Source: Nostoc sp. CHAB 5715
Lineage (GTDB): Bacteria; Cyanobacteriota; Cyanobacteriia; Cyanobacteriales; Nostocaceae
Length of the DNA: 10,123 bases
Assembly: GCF_020829685.1 (NCBI RefSeq)
Contig: NZ_JAIVFR010000147.1
Location: forward strand, 1 to 10,123
Reading direction: 5' to 3'
This document shows, in pieces, positions 1 through 6,364 of this stretch. The notes under the pieces were generated by a model that saw nothing but the letters and a program-made list of their open reading frames with translations, searched no databases and was not told the DNA's origin. Within the stretch, counting starts at the first letter, position 1; each line of letters opens with the position of its first letter. Both the position numbers and the translations under genes were made by a program.

Positions 1-1
1 G

Positions 2-42
2 CTAAATCGAACGCGAGTGCGTCTCCAAAGGAGAAGATTTAG
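2..42. repeat. Palindromic dispersed element, copy A
   Basis: The element is bounded by CTAAATC (2-8) and GATTTAG (36-42) and contains the segment GTGCGTCTCC. A related copy in the opposite orientation lies at 6051-6090. The bases after GATTTAG are also related between the two copies (TGAGGGT here, TGGGGGT there, each followed by a TTTATTNATCYGCY-like stretch). This is the kind of short palindromic repeat that litters Nostoc intergenic DNA. Confidence 0.6.
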
Positions 43-112
43 TGAGGGTCTTAAACCCTTTTATTAATCTGCTGGTAGAGTTGCTACCTCTGCGTTATCT
101 GCTTTTTTGTAC

Positions 113-150
113 AGAATTCGATTCTGAATTCTAAGTCCTGACTCCTGAAT
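113..150. repeat. GAATTC-rich dispersed repeat, copy 1
   Basis: The core GAATTCGATTCTGAATTC is followed by a CCTGACTCCTGAATT motif. The same arrangement occurs at 6157-6198, and a part in the opposite orientation is at 5951-5971. No coding potential is seen. Confidence 0.55.
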
Positions 151-373
151 TATTTTCTGAGAAGTCAAATACGCTGGTAAACAATTTCCGAGTCAGAAAT
201 TGATTGTTTTATCATATTTCTGTCTTTATTAACCAGAGCGTATTCCATACATTTAATGATTGCTAGAAATCCCCAAAACCCAAAGAGTCTGCCAGGGAAA
301 ATTTTTTCTGTCTAGAAGTATATTAGGAGATTGACATTCCATGTAATATTCATAGGAGATTACACATTTTCGC

Positions 374-377
374 GGAG
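374..377 (+). promoter_or_regulatory. Ribosome binding site pointing to position 385
   Basis: GGAG lies seven bases before the codon ATC at 385-387. In the downstream paralogue the aligned codon is ATG. The site is spaced for a start at 385 and lies far from the first legal in-frame start codon, TTG at 415. This suggests that the original start has been mutated. Confidence 0.5.
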
Positions 378-414
378 TTATTAGATCAAAGTTTTAACTG
401 GTCTGATTTCCAGT

Positions 415-1017
415 TTGACACTACTGAGTTTAAATGTTGTCGGTTTATCTCAGGTACAGGCTCAAACACAAGGATTTGAGCTTCAAGAAGTTCTAGTAAC
501 TCTTTTCGGAAATGGTTGCCCAAACGGAACAGCAAAGGGAATTTTAAATGGAGATACTCTTTCAATAGCATTTTCTGAGTTTGAAGCTTTAGCTTTACCT
601 CCTAAGGTTGTATCAAAATCCTGCAATCTGCGGATCGGACTTAATGTACCTTTTGGATTGAACGTTCAGCCGATTAACGTTAAGTATCTTGCCTTTGCAG
701 ATGTGCCTACAGGAGGCAGTGCTAACCTAAATGTGAAAATACTTTTTGAAGGTCAAGAACTTCAAACTATCAATGATCCAAACGCAACGTTTGCGCCTGG
801 CTTTTCAGCTACTTGGAGTAAAGATGTAGGTATTGTATTAGGCACAATAAATGCATGTCAAAACCCAGTAAGTTCGATTTTTGGTATCAATACAAATCTG
901 ACGGCAAGAGCTAGAGATATACCTGCAAATCAACAAACCAAAATCCGAATTGATAAAATCGATACAGAAATCGGCCCTGTATTGTTCCAAATAAAGTTCG
1001 CTTTTAATCCTTGTTAG
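415..1017 (+). CDS. Secreted DUF4360-like protein, copy 1 (start uncertain)
   Basis: Two hundred residues from the TTG at 415. It is homologous throughout to the next gene: both share GNGCP near the N-terminus, SCNLRIGLNVP in the middle, FGINT later and end in PC. Four cysteines (35, 70, 148, 200) match the four of the neighbour, so two disulfides are likely. The spacing of GNGCPxGT, SCxL and a terminal Cys resembles the DUF4360 family of small secreted proteins of unknown function. Homology with the neighbour continues upstream of TTG to 385, giving KVLTGLISSLTLLSLNVVGL, a normal signal peptide ending at VQAQ, but the aligned start ATG reads ATC. With the TTG start the signal peptide loses its lysine and part of its core, so secretion may be impaired. 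It may be a decaying duplicate, or ATC may be used weakly. Confidence 0.7.
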   Translation: MTLLSLNVVGLSQVQAQTQGFELQEVLVTLFGNGCPNGTAKGILNGDTLSIAFSEFEALALPPKVVSKSCNLRIGLNVPFGLNVQPINVKYLAFADVPTGGSANLNVKILFEGQELQTINDPNATFAPGFSATWSKDVGIVLGTINACQNPVSSIFGINTNLTARARDIPANQQTKIRIDKIDTEIGPVLFQIKFAFNPC

Positions 1018-1022
1018 GTTTT

Positions 1023-1055
1023 TTAAATGCATAGTCAGTTTTGCATTTAATTTTT
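1023..1055 (+). terminator. Putative terminator after DUF4360-like copy 1
   Basis: A nine-base perfect stem TTAAATGCA/TGCATTTAA (1023-1031 and 1042-1050) has a ten-base loop and is followed directly by TTTTT (1051-1055). It starts five bases after the stop codon. The stem is AT-rich, so termination may be partial. It suggests the two paralogues are not one simple transcript. Confidence 0.55.
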
Positions 1056-1190
1056 CCCAAAAGCTGATCCCTCTAAAGTTGCTTTACCAACTTATCGAAA
1101 TATTTCTTCCAATCGCTCTGAAGAAATTTTTGACTCTGTGTCTTGAGACATAGTATTGACAACAAACCTGATAAGCTCTCGTTATTTGAG

Positions 1191-1808
1191 ATGAAAGATA
1201 TGAAAGTTTTAACTGCTCTTATTTCCAGTTTGACGCTACTGAGTTTAAATGTTGTGGGTTTATCTGAGGTACAGGCTCAAACACCAGCATTTCAGTTTGA
1301 AAGTGTTCCAGTAACTGTTTTCGGAAATGGCTGCCCGTCGGGAACTGCCCAAATAAGTTTGGTAGGAAATACTCTGTCTGTAACTTTCCCTCGATTTCAG
1401 GCTGTAGCTGTATCTCCTAAGGTTGTATCACAATCTTGCAATCTCAGAATTGGGCTTAATGTGCCTAGAGGCTACAGAGTTCAGCCCATTAACCTGAGGT
1501 ATTCTGGTTTTACAAATGTGCCTCAGGGGGGTACTGCTGCTTTAAGGGTTAGACCAGTGTTTCAAGGGAAAATAATTCCATCTAGGAATGATCTAAACAT
1601 AAACTTCCCGTCTGGCTCTTCAGGTGGATGGCTAAAAGATGAAGCTATTACAGGAGATACAATAGACGCGTGTGCTAACCCAGTGAATTCGGTTTTCGGC
1701 ATCAACACAACTTTGATAGCGCGTGCCACAAATGTAGCTGCGGGGCAGCAAGCCCTAATTAGATTCAATGGGGTTTATAGAATTAGGTTTAATTTGACTC
1801 CTTGTTAG
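1191..1808 (+). CDS. Secreted DUF4360-like protein, copy 2
   Basis: Two hundred and five residues from ATG 1191. Another ATG at 1200 aligns equally well with the paralogue, because ATGAAAG is locally duplicated. A TTG at 1143 would extend the frame but adds a polar, non-signal N-terminus. Residues 1-29 form a typical signal peptide: lysines, a hydrophobic core LTALISSLTLLSLNVVGL, then VQA before QT. The mature part is predicted to be beta-rich, with four cysteines (48, 83, 161, 205) in the contexts GNGCPSGT, QSCNLRIGLNVP, DACANP and the terminal TPC. This pattern resembles DUF4360; the molecular role is unknown. No catalytic motif is visible. It is probably exported to the periplasm or outside. 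It lies 173 bases after copy 1 in the same direction, as expected from a tandem duplication. Confidence 0.8.
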   Translation: MKDMKVLTALISSLTLLSLNVVGLSEVQAQTPAFQFESVPVTVFGNGCPSGTAQISLVGNTLSVTFPRFQAVAVSPKVVSQSCNLRIGLNVPRGYRVQPINLRYSGFTNVPQGGTAALRVRPVFQGKIIPSRNDLNINFPSGSSGGWLKDEAITGDTIDACANPVNSVFGINTTLIARATNVAAGQQALIRFNGVYRIRFNLTPC

Positions 1809-1850
1809 TAGGGGCAGATATAGCAGTGCGATGTAGAAAGTCGAAGTTTA

Positions 1851-1869
1851 GAGGATTAAATTAATCCTC
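1851..1869. repeat. Perfect 19-base palindrome
   Basis: GAGGATTAA and TTAATCCTC flank a single A, 43 bases after the stop of DUF4360-like copy 2. No T-run follows on the + strand, so this looks less like the terminator than the hairpin at 1894. Confidence 0.5.
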
Positions 1870-1893
1870 ACAAAAATCAATAAAAAGCCAGCG

Positions 1894-1928
1894 CACCAGC
1901 CTCAGTATGATACTGTGCTGGTGTTTTT
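1894..1928 (+). terminator. Rho-independent terminator after DUF4360-like copy 2
   Basis: CACCAGC (1894-1900) pairs with GCTGGTG (1917-1923). An inner CAGTA/TACTG pairing surrounds a three-base loop, with small internal mismatches. TTTTT follows at 1924-1928. It is the best + strand terminator between 1808 and the minisatellite. Confidence 0.7.
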
Positions 1929-2144
1929 GTATACTTTTACGCAACTATCTGAACAGCATCTCCGATTATACTGGCTATTGGTGCAATACTACTCGGTTAA
2001 GAAAATTTGTAGCGACTGTTTTAAAAGTCAAGCTCACGTTTTGTTTGTGGAGATTTATGAAAGCGATGCCGTTCGCGGAGCGTCTCCAAGAGTTGGCGGG
2101 CTATTCGGCGTCGCACCTGTGTACTTGATCGCAGTGCGACAAAG
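1929..2144. other. Gene-free spacer before the minisatellite
   Basis: No supportable gene. A GC-rich dispersed-repeat fragment starting GCGATGCCGTTCGCGGAGCG lies around 2063-2092. A hairpin GTCGCAC/GTGCGAC (2110-2116 and 2134-2140) ends four bases before the tandem repeat. Open frames here continue into the repeat only because the 21-base period has no stop codon in some frames. Confidence 0.5.
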
Positions 2145-2417
2145 TTTGAAGTACCTCAAAACGACTTTGAAGTACCTCAAAACGACTTTGAAGTACCTCA
2201 AAACGACTTTGAAGTACCTCAAAACGACTTTGAAGTACCTCAAAACGACTTTGGAGTACCTCAACACGACTTTGGAGTACCTCAACACGACTTTGAAGTA
2301 CCTCAAAACGACTTTGAAGTACCTCAAAACGACTTTGAAGTACCTCAAAACGACTTTGAAGTACCTCAAAACGACTTTGAAGTACTTCAACATGACTTTG
2401 AGGTATCTGTTGCTTAT
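2145..2417. repeat. 21-bp minisatellite, 12 units plus a degenerate 13th
   Basis: The unit is the 16-base near-palindrome TTTGAAGTACCTCAAA plus ACGAC, repeated without interruption from 2145 to 2396. A decayed unit runs to 2417. Units 6 and 7 share the variant TTTGGAGTACCTCAAC. Unit 12 carries a perfect 14-base palindrome TTGAAGTACTTCAA (2377-2390). The length is a multiple of three, and four of the six frames lack stops within the array (heptapeptides LKYLKTT, FEVPQND, VVLRYFK, RFEVLQS). Open reading frames are therefore no evidence of coding. No ribosome binding site or recognisable domain precedes it. Confidence 0.9.
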
Positions 2418-2460
2418 ATAGCAGTCCTAAATCATTCGTGAGAATTTGAGATCGTTTTAA

Positions 2461-2492
2461 ATCAGTTATCAGTTATCAGTTATCAGTTATCA
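2461..2492. repeat. Heptanucleotide tandem repeat ATCAGTT
   Basis: Four copies of ATCAGTT (2461-2488) plus ATCA. Short tandem heptamers are characteristic of heterocystous cyanobacterial genomes. A reverse-complement match CAGTTATCAGTT/AACTGATAACTG links it to 2566-2577, which leads into a related run TACTGTTCACTGTTCACTGT (about 2580-2600). The two could pair as a long stem. Confidence 0.75.
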
Positions 2493-2533
2493 AAGCGTAT
2501 GGTGAGGAGTTGTTACCCACCACCAACGCATAC

Positions 2534-2545
2534 CACCAATTGGTG
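2534..2545. repeat. 12-base perfect palindrome
   Basis: CACCAATTGGTG is a perfect inverted repeat between the two arms of the heptamer repeat, inside a CCACCA-rich stretch. It may be the loop-side hairpin of that larger stem. No regulator or gene start lies close by. Confidence 0.4.
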
Positions 2546-2612
2546 TGGTGTTTCGTCAAGGATTTAACTGATAACTGTTTACTGTTCACTGTTCACTGTT
2601 AACCTTCCTGTA

Positions 2613-2882
2613 GTCCCCCCGATGAAGAAGCTACGGTGTATACACAAGTCCTATCTGCAAAGGTTTCAAGCTTTATAGACCCAATAAATTGTCATGAAGA
2701 GCGCAGCGATAGCTTCGCTTAGTAATCGCATAATCTCGTAGTTTTTGCGATTGCTTCGTCGTTCCTCCTCGCAATGACAGGCTGACAAAGCGCTCCAACA
2801 GCTTAGAGCTAGACGACGAAACCAAGTGTGAGGTGTAATTTTCAGACTTGTGTATACACGGTAGCGATGAAGAAGGGGGGAC
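2613..2882. mobile_element. MITE-like element with terminal inverted repeats (about 270 bp)
   Basis: The ends read GTCCCCCC (2613-2620) and GGGGGGAC (2875-2882). Just inside, a 21-base arm (2630-2650, ending TGTATACACAAGTC) is matched in inverted orientation at 2845-2865 with one mismatch. Between outer and inner arms both sides carry CGATGAAGAAG in the same orientation, so that piece is inverted relative to its arm. No transposase is encoded. This looks like a non-autonomous element or the collapsed remains of an insertion sequence. No target-site duplication is obvious. Confidence 0.55.
2691..2778. repeat. REP-like palindromic element nested in the MITE-like element
   Basis: GTCAT at 2691 and ATGAC at 2774-2778 are the ends. 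On the complementary strand it reads GTCATTGCGAGGAGG and CGAAGCAATCGCA, pairing with CGCTTAGTAATCGCA to give a long imperfect hairpin. This 'GTCATTGCGAG...GAAGCAATCGC' type of repeat is widespread in bacterial intergenic regions. It lies wholly inside the 2613-2882 element, so either one inserted into the other or the two travel together. Confidence 0.6.
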
Positions 2883-2909
2883 AGTCTACCACTGCTTCTA
2901 AGATACAAG

Positions 2910-2937
2910 GTTGGGTTGAACTTTAGTGTTACCCAAC
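2910..2937. repeat. Hairpin downstream of cysA
   Basis: GTTGGGT (2910-2916) pairs with ACCCAAC (2931-2937) across a 14-base loop, 33 bases past the cysA stop codon. There is no T-run after it on the cysA strand, so it is a weak terminator candidate. It may instead be a dispersed repeat of the TTGGGTTGAAC type. Confidence 0.4.
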
Positions 2938-2969
2938 AAACCCCTGAAAATGTCCCTGCCTTAAGTCAA

Positions 2970-3986
2970 CTAAATTGAATAAGACAGAGGGAAGGACTTG
3001 GCATCTTTTGGCTTGACATACACGCGTTGTTTCGGTTCTAACTCTAATTGGTTGAAGCGATCGCGTGTTAAATGGGCCATCACCACTTGCCCGTCATCAA
3101 AAGTTAATTCTACCTGAATTTCCCAACCTAAATGTATCAAACGGCTCACTGTCGCAGGTGTAGTAGCACCGTTGGCAACCTTTTCCAAAATCACATCTTG
3201 CGGACGCAAAAATACTTGTGGATGTGGCGCATCAAATCCGCTACTTTGAAAAATCTTTGAGTTGCTGGGTAACACATTCACCGGCCCAATGAAGCTCATC
3301 ACAAATGCGGTGGCAGGATTATCGTAAATTTCTGCTGGTGTCCCCACCTGTTCTACACGTCCTTTATTCATGACCACAACTTCATCGGAGACTTCCATTG
3401 CTTCTTCTTGGTCGTGAGTGACAAAAACTGTGGTAACATGAACCTCATCATGGAGGTTGCGTAACCATGCCCGTAAGTCTTTGCGGACTTTCGCATCGAG
3501 TGCGCCAAAGGGTTCATCTAGCAATAATACTTCGGGTTCTACTGCCAGTGCCCTTGCTAATGCTACCCGTTGTCTTTGACCACCAGAAAGTTGTGATGGA
3601 TAGCGATCGCCTAGTCCAGTCAATTGCACCAATTCTAGTAACTGTTCTACTCGCCCCTTAATTTTCTTTGGCTGTGCCTTACGAATTTCTAAACCAAAGG
3701 CAATATTCTGTCTGACAGTTAGATGCTTAAATAGGGCATAGTGCTGAAACACAAAGCCAATATTGCGCTGTTGCACGCTTTGGTATGTAGCGTCCTTACC
3801 GATAAGCAGGATTTTGCCGCTATCTGGCATTTCTAAACCTGAAATTAACCGTAGTAGCGTAGATTTACCCGATCCCGATGGGCCGAGCAACGCAACTAGC
3901 GAACCACTTTTAATTTCCAGGCTGACCCGATCAACTGCCTTGAAACTCCCGAATTGTTTGGAGACATTTTCAACTACTATACCCAC
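2970..3986 (-). CDS. cysA: Sulfate/thiosulfate ABC transporter ATP-binding protein CysA
   Basis: A 338-residue cytoplasmic ATPase that powers sulfate and thiosulfate import with the CysT/CysW permeases and a periplasmic sulfate-binding protein. All nucleotide-binding motifs are intact: Walker [10 protein letters not shown] (35-43), Q-loop Q81 in FVFQHYALF, signature LSGGQRQR (133-140), Walker B LLLDEP (154-159), D-loop GALD and switch histidine H191. After the ATPase domain (about 1-240) comes a C-terminal regulatory part with VFLRPQDV and a TOBE-like beta domain. Length and the FIGPVNVLP segment fit cyanobacterial CysA. The start is GTG at 3984-3986. No other usable start lies between it and an upstream in-frame TAG, and GAGG lies ten bases ahead. 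The other transporter subunits are not in this window, so the gene is an orphan here. A related anion importer (for example molybdate) is less likely. Confidence 0.87.
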   Translation of the reverse strand: MGIVVENVSKQFGSFKAVDRVSLEIKSGSLVALLGPSGSGKSTLLRLISGLEMPDSGKILLIGKDATYQSVQQRNIGFVFQHYALFKHLTVRQNIAFGLEIRKAQPKKIKGRVEQLLELVQLTGLGDRYPSQLSGGQRQRVALARALAVEPEVLLLDEPFGALDAKVRKDLRAWLRNLHDEVHVTTVFVTHDQEEAMEVSDEVVVMNKGRVEQVGTPAEIYDNPATAFVMSFIGPVNVLPSNSKIFQSSGFDAPHPQVFLRPQDVILEKVANGATTPATVSRLIHLGWEIQVELTFDDGQVVMAHLTRDRFNQLELEPKQRVYVKPKDAKSFPLSYSI

Positions 3987-4070
3987 TGCCGCTATACCTC
4001 TGCAACTATCTACAGTTCCCTGCTAGGATTACCGTGTCTTATATATACCATAGATAGTTATTTTTGAATA

Positions 4071-4102
4071 AAAAACTCCACCCACAAGGGGATGGAGTTT
4101 TT
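4071..4102 (-). terminator. Strong minus-strand terminator upstream of cysA
   Basis: AAAAACTCCA (4071-4080) and TGGAGTTTTT (4093-4102) form a perfect ten-base stem, extended inside by CCC/GGG. On the minus strand the stem is followed by TTTTTTATTC, a good T-run. It lies 335 bases after the stop of the transglutaminase-like gene and 85 bases before the cysA start, so it would isolate cysA from upstream transcription. Confidence 0.7.
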
Positions 4103-4114
4103 GGGCATGGGAAA

Positions 4115-4167
4115 TGGGGCATGGGGCATGGGGAAGAAGCTACCAATGCCCTATGCCCTATGCCCCA
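4115..4167. repeat. Heptamer repeats facing each other
   Basis: TGGGGCATGGGGCATGGGG (4115-4133; seven-base period) is answered by ATGCCCTATGCCCTATGCCC (from 4146), the reverse complement apart from G/A differences. Together they form a long imperfect hairpin. This is the same heptanucleotide class as the repeat at 2461. Confidence 0.65.
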
Positions 4168-4224
4168 AGCGACGGGGCGACTATCCCGGAACACCCACTC
4201 TTGGGATGGAGTTTCCCGTCGCTT
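4167..4224. repeat. Long-loop hairpin with ten-base perfect stem
   Basis: AAGCGACGGG (4167-4176) pairs with CCCGTCGCTT (4215-4224). The 38-base loop contains CACTCTTGGGATGGAGT with short internal complementarity. It adjoins the heptamer hairpin. It could be an end of a lost insertion sequence, but I cannot identify which. Confidence 0.5.
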
Positions 4225-4293
4225 TCAATGAATAAGATTTAGCTAAACCGCGTCTATCTTGAAACCTGTAGTTCTTCGGTGATGAAAAGGATC

Positions 4294-4394
4294 TGCCCTC
4301 ATCCCCCAACCCCTTCTCCCAGATTTGGGATTCGGGGAGCCAGAATTTCAAAGTCCCTCTCCCATATCTGGGAGAGGGATTTAGGGTGAGGGCA
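4294..4394. repeat. Nested palindromic dispersed repeat (TGCCCTCA...TGAGGGCA)
   Basis: The outer ends TGCCCTCA and TGAGGGCA are perfect inverted copies. Inside, CCCTCTCCCA/TGGGAGAGGG (4355-4364 and 4369-4378) form a ten-base stem with a four-base loop, and CTCCCAGATTTGGGA forms another. This kind of CCCTCTCCC repeat is common between cyanobacterial genes and does not encode protein. Confidence 0.65.
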
Positions 4395-4436
4395 AAAACT
4401 ACGGTTCTCAACTTAGATGAGGTTTACTTCTGAGTT

Positions 4437-5885
4437 CTAGCGTAGTACAGCATGAAATTTCAGTTTACCCAGGAGGCTAAGTTTTTGTTCAAGACTAAAC
4501 ACAAAAACTTCATAATTTCCTGCTTCTGGAAACTGACAGGAGATTTCAGTTTCCCCTCGTGCATTCCATTGACTCTGGCATTTTTTGAAATCTTGTAGTC
4601 TTCGTTGGTTATCTTGATTATCTTCTAGCAAATTCCCAGATCCTGGCAAGTCCCAAAGTGAAGACTCGACTTTTTGTGCTTTAGTAAAGAGGGCAACAAT
4701 CTTCTTCTGGTAATTTGGAGAACTGGCAATTTTAATTGCAGCGACTTTTTGAACATTTGTTTGATATTCAGTTGGGGAAATTAGCATTAACTCATCCATG
4801 AAAAACTGAGGTGTCAGAATTGGCTTGTTTTCAAAAGTCTTGTAGTCTTCACGACGATGTAAAAGTTGCCAATTTAACTGCTGAGGAAAATGACTTATGC
4901 TCATTACTTGAGGAGGAAGTATGAGATAGTCTGCACTATATGAACCAAGTTCGCTAGAATCACCATCATCCCAGGTTGTATCAACTAATTGCCAATTATC
5001 TAAAATTTTGACTGCATTCCAAGCATGGTTTGTCCAATCATAATCAGAATGTATCAGTCTAAATACCTTAGGAATTAAGTCTATGGGGGCTAAGTCTCGA
5101 CGAATTTTCCCTCTGACATAAACAACATCTGCACCCATAGATCGCCCCAATGCCATGAATAAATTAGCATAGCCCTCGCAAACTCCTTTGTGAGTGAAAA
5201 AAACAGTTCGAGCATCTTGAGCAGGTCTTCTTCCCGTTTTCAGCACATCTAAATCATAAGTAACCCGACTAACAACATAGTCATGTATAGCTTTAATTCG
5301 TAAGTATGGGTCTGATTCCTGTTTAACAATATATTTAGCAACAGATTCAATAGTTGTTTCAATATTGGATGGCATATTGGCAACAATTGGATGAATTATT
5401 GTATTCTCTTTCCACGGCCAAGGTGAATTTAATCTAGGAGGTTCAGGTTTATATACTATACCAGTAACAAAACCATTAAGTGGGTTAATAATTAGAGATG
5501 GATTACTTTGAGAAATTAGTGCCATCAGCAGTAAACTATAACCTAGCCAATATTTACCCTTGATCCGTTTTAAACGACTAAATTGCCAAATTTTTAAAGA
5601 AAATAGAGAAGATTGATAACGACTTTTCGATGTTTGATATTTAATAATATAAGTAACTATATTGAGAATTAAAATTAGTCCAACGATGCTTAAAAAAAGC
5701 GTTGTTACGCTAATAGCTGAATTGCCTATTTTCCAAATGGGATTACCTTGAAAAAACAAATATGCAAACCCACTCACTATACCCATAAGCAGCAAAAGCA
5801 TCCCAATCTGAACGATGCGTTTTCTGTTTTTCTGCTTCAGTTTACGAACTTCTTCTAGAATATGGTTTTCAAGATTATTAGGCAT
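4437..5885 (-). CDS. Membrane-anchored transglutaminase-like (papain-fold) protein
   Basis: A protein of 482 residues. The N-terminus is basic and coiled (about 1-25), followed by hydrophobic segments at about 27-45, 58-82 and 112-127. A soluble domain begins near 165. The Transglut_core signature is complete: Cys236 in KGVCEGYANLF, His287 in NHAWNAVKI and Asp302 in VDTTWDDGD, matching the Cys-His-Asp triad of the transglutaminase/cysteine-protease superfamily. The wording around the triad is closest to the kyphoscoliosis-peptidase-like branch. The C-terminal 120 residues appear beta-rich (GNYEVFVFSLEQ). Bacterial members are usually proteases or amidases rather than crosslinkers; the substrate is unknown. 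With three membrane segments after a basic start, the catalytic part may face the periplasm, but topology is inferred. The start ATG has AAAGG ten bases upstream. It appears monocistronic. Confidence 0.8.
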   Translation of the reverse strand: MPNNLENHILEEVRKLKQKNRKRIVQIGMLLLLMGIVSGFAYLFFQGNPIWKIGNSAISVTTLFLSIVGLILILNIVTYIIKYQTSKSRYQSSLFSLKIWQFSRLKRIKGKYWLGYSLLLMALISQSNPSLIINPLNGFVTGIVYKPEPPRLNSPWPWKENTIIHPIVANMPSNIETTIESVAKYIVKQESDPYLRIKAIHDYVVSRVTYDLDVLKTGRRPAQDARTVFFTHKGVCEGYANLFMALGRSMGADVVYVRGKIRRDLAPIDLIPKVFRLIHSDYDWTNHAWNAVKILDNWQLVDTTWDDGDSSELGSYSADYLILPPQVMSISHFPQQLNWQLLHRREDYKTFENKPILTPQFFMDELMLISPTEYQTNVQKVAAIKIASSPNYQKKIVALFTKAQKVESSLWDLPGSGNLLEDNQDNQRRLQDFKKCQSQWNARGETEISCQFPEAGNYEVFVFSLEQKLSLLGKLKFHAVLR

Positions 5886-5950
5886 AAAATAAATACCTTT
5901 GTGAACAATAATGATTAAGGAAAGTAGTTGATTAATGGTACATTGAAGAA

Positions 5951-6000
5951 GAATTCAGAAGTCAGAATTCAGGAGCGGAGCCGGAGACGCTCCGCCTCCG
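5951..6000. repeat. GAATTC-rich repeat fused to a GGAGACGCTCC palindrome
   Basis: GAATTCAGAAGTCAGAATTC is followed by a GC-rich inverted repeat, GGAGCGGAGCCGGAGACGCTCCGCCTCCGG, described here in parts: CGGAG and CTCCG arms surround GGAGACGCTCC. The first part is the reverse of the repeats at 113-150 and 6157-6198. Confidence 0.5.
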
Positions 6001-6050
6001 GTCAGAATCAATTAGTGGGGGATTCAAACCCACCACTTTCTTGTTGACCA

Positions 6051-6090
6051 CTAAATCTTCTCTTTCAGAGACGCTGCGCGAACGATTTAG
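6051..6090. repeat. Palindromic dispersed element, copy B
   Basis: CTAAATC (6051-6057) and GATTTAG (6084-6090) bound a 40-base unit. Its reverse complement matches the unit at 2-42 over most positions (shared GCGTCTC and GAGAAGATTTAG). It carries AGACGCTGCGCGAACG, a motif recurrent in Nostoc small dispersed repeats. Confidence 0.6.
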
Positions 6091-6156
6091 TGGGGGTGCA
6101 AAAACGCCGTTTATTCATCCGCCAGCGATGCACTGAGCGTAGCCGAAGTGTCACAC

Positions 6157-6198
6157 AGAATTCAATTCTGAATTCTGGCTCCTGACTCCTGAATTCTG
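6157..6198. repeat. GAATTC-rich dispersed repeat, copy 2
   Basis: GAATTCAATTCTGAATTC is followed by CTGGCTCCTGACTCCTGAAT. It is in the same order and orientation as 113-150, with few substitutions. It is probably part of one composite repeat with the CTAAATC...GATTTAG element, because both accompany each other at 1-150 and 6051-6198. Confidence 0.6.
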
Positions 6199-6364
6199 TT
6201 TTGATAAATTATACATTGAAATTGAAATTTACCTTAACTAAATTACCCATCTCGGTTTTTGTATCGAAACATTAAGGAATATTGCATTTCAGTAGAAACC
6301 TGAAGGTAAAGCGCCAAATCAGCAGAAAGACCGTGGTAGTATGCTCTCGGTAAATGTGAAGATT

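Larger units (their letters stand above)
1..384. other. Gene-free left edge with dispersed repeats
   Basis: No gene is visible. The stretch holds a palindromic element at 2-42, a GAATTC-rich repeat at 113-150 and a weak hairpin at 182-202 (CAATTTC/GAAATTG, seven-base loop). The nine-base direct repeat TAGGAGATT occurs at 324-332 and 353-361. A TTGACA sits at 331-336, but no well-spaced -10 box follows it, so I do not call a promoter. Confidence 0.5.
3987..4436. other. Spacer between the transglutaminase gene and cysA
   Basis: No gene is supported. The 450 bases contain a minus-strand terminator (4071-4102), inverted heptamer repeats (4115-4167), a hairpin with a ten-base stem (4167-4224) and a 101-base palindromic repeat (4294-4394). 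The terminator between the two same-strand genes argues that cysA has its own promoter. Confidence 0.6.

Noticed and set aside
331..349. Promoter with TTGACA and TAATAT before the first DUF4360-like gene
   Set aside because: The two hexamers are only seven bases apart, far too close for a sigma-70 promoter; the same holds for TTGACA at 1156 before the second copy, where no -10 box is well spaced.
2055..2393. A 112-codon open frame on the minus strand through the same repeat
   Set aside because: Same reason: the repeat period is a multiple of three, and the frame ends in dispersed-repeat sequence.
1915..2421. A 168-codon open frame on the + strand through the minisatellite
   Set aside because: The 21-bp unit lacks stops in four of the six frames, so any frame entering it stays open. 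The upstream part has no ribosome binding site or domain.
2461..2600. CRISPR array
   Set aside because: The heptamer units are contiguous without spacers, and the 21-bp minisatellite also has no spacers; no cas gene is present.
2666..2908. An 80-codon minus-strand open frame
   Set aside because: It lies wholly within the MITE-like element and its nested hairpin, with no recognisable domain.
3467..4026. Open frames on the + strand opposite cysA
   Set aside because: They are antisense shadows of a clearly recognised ABC ATPase gene.
4181..4411. A 76-codon minus-strand open frame
   Set aside because: It consists of two palindromic repeats (4167-4224 and 4294-4394). I considered a transposase C-terminus but found no motif to support it.
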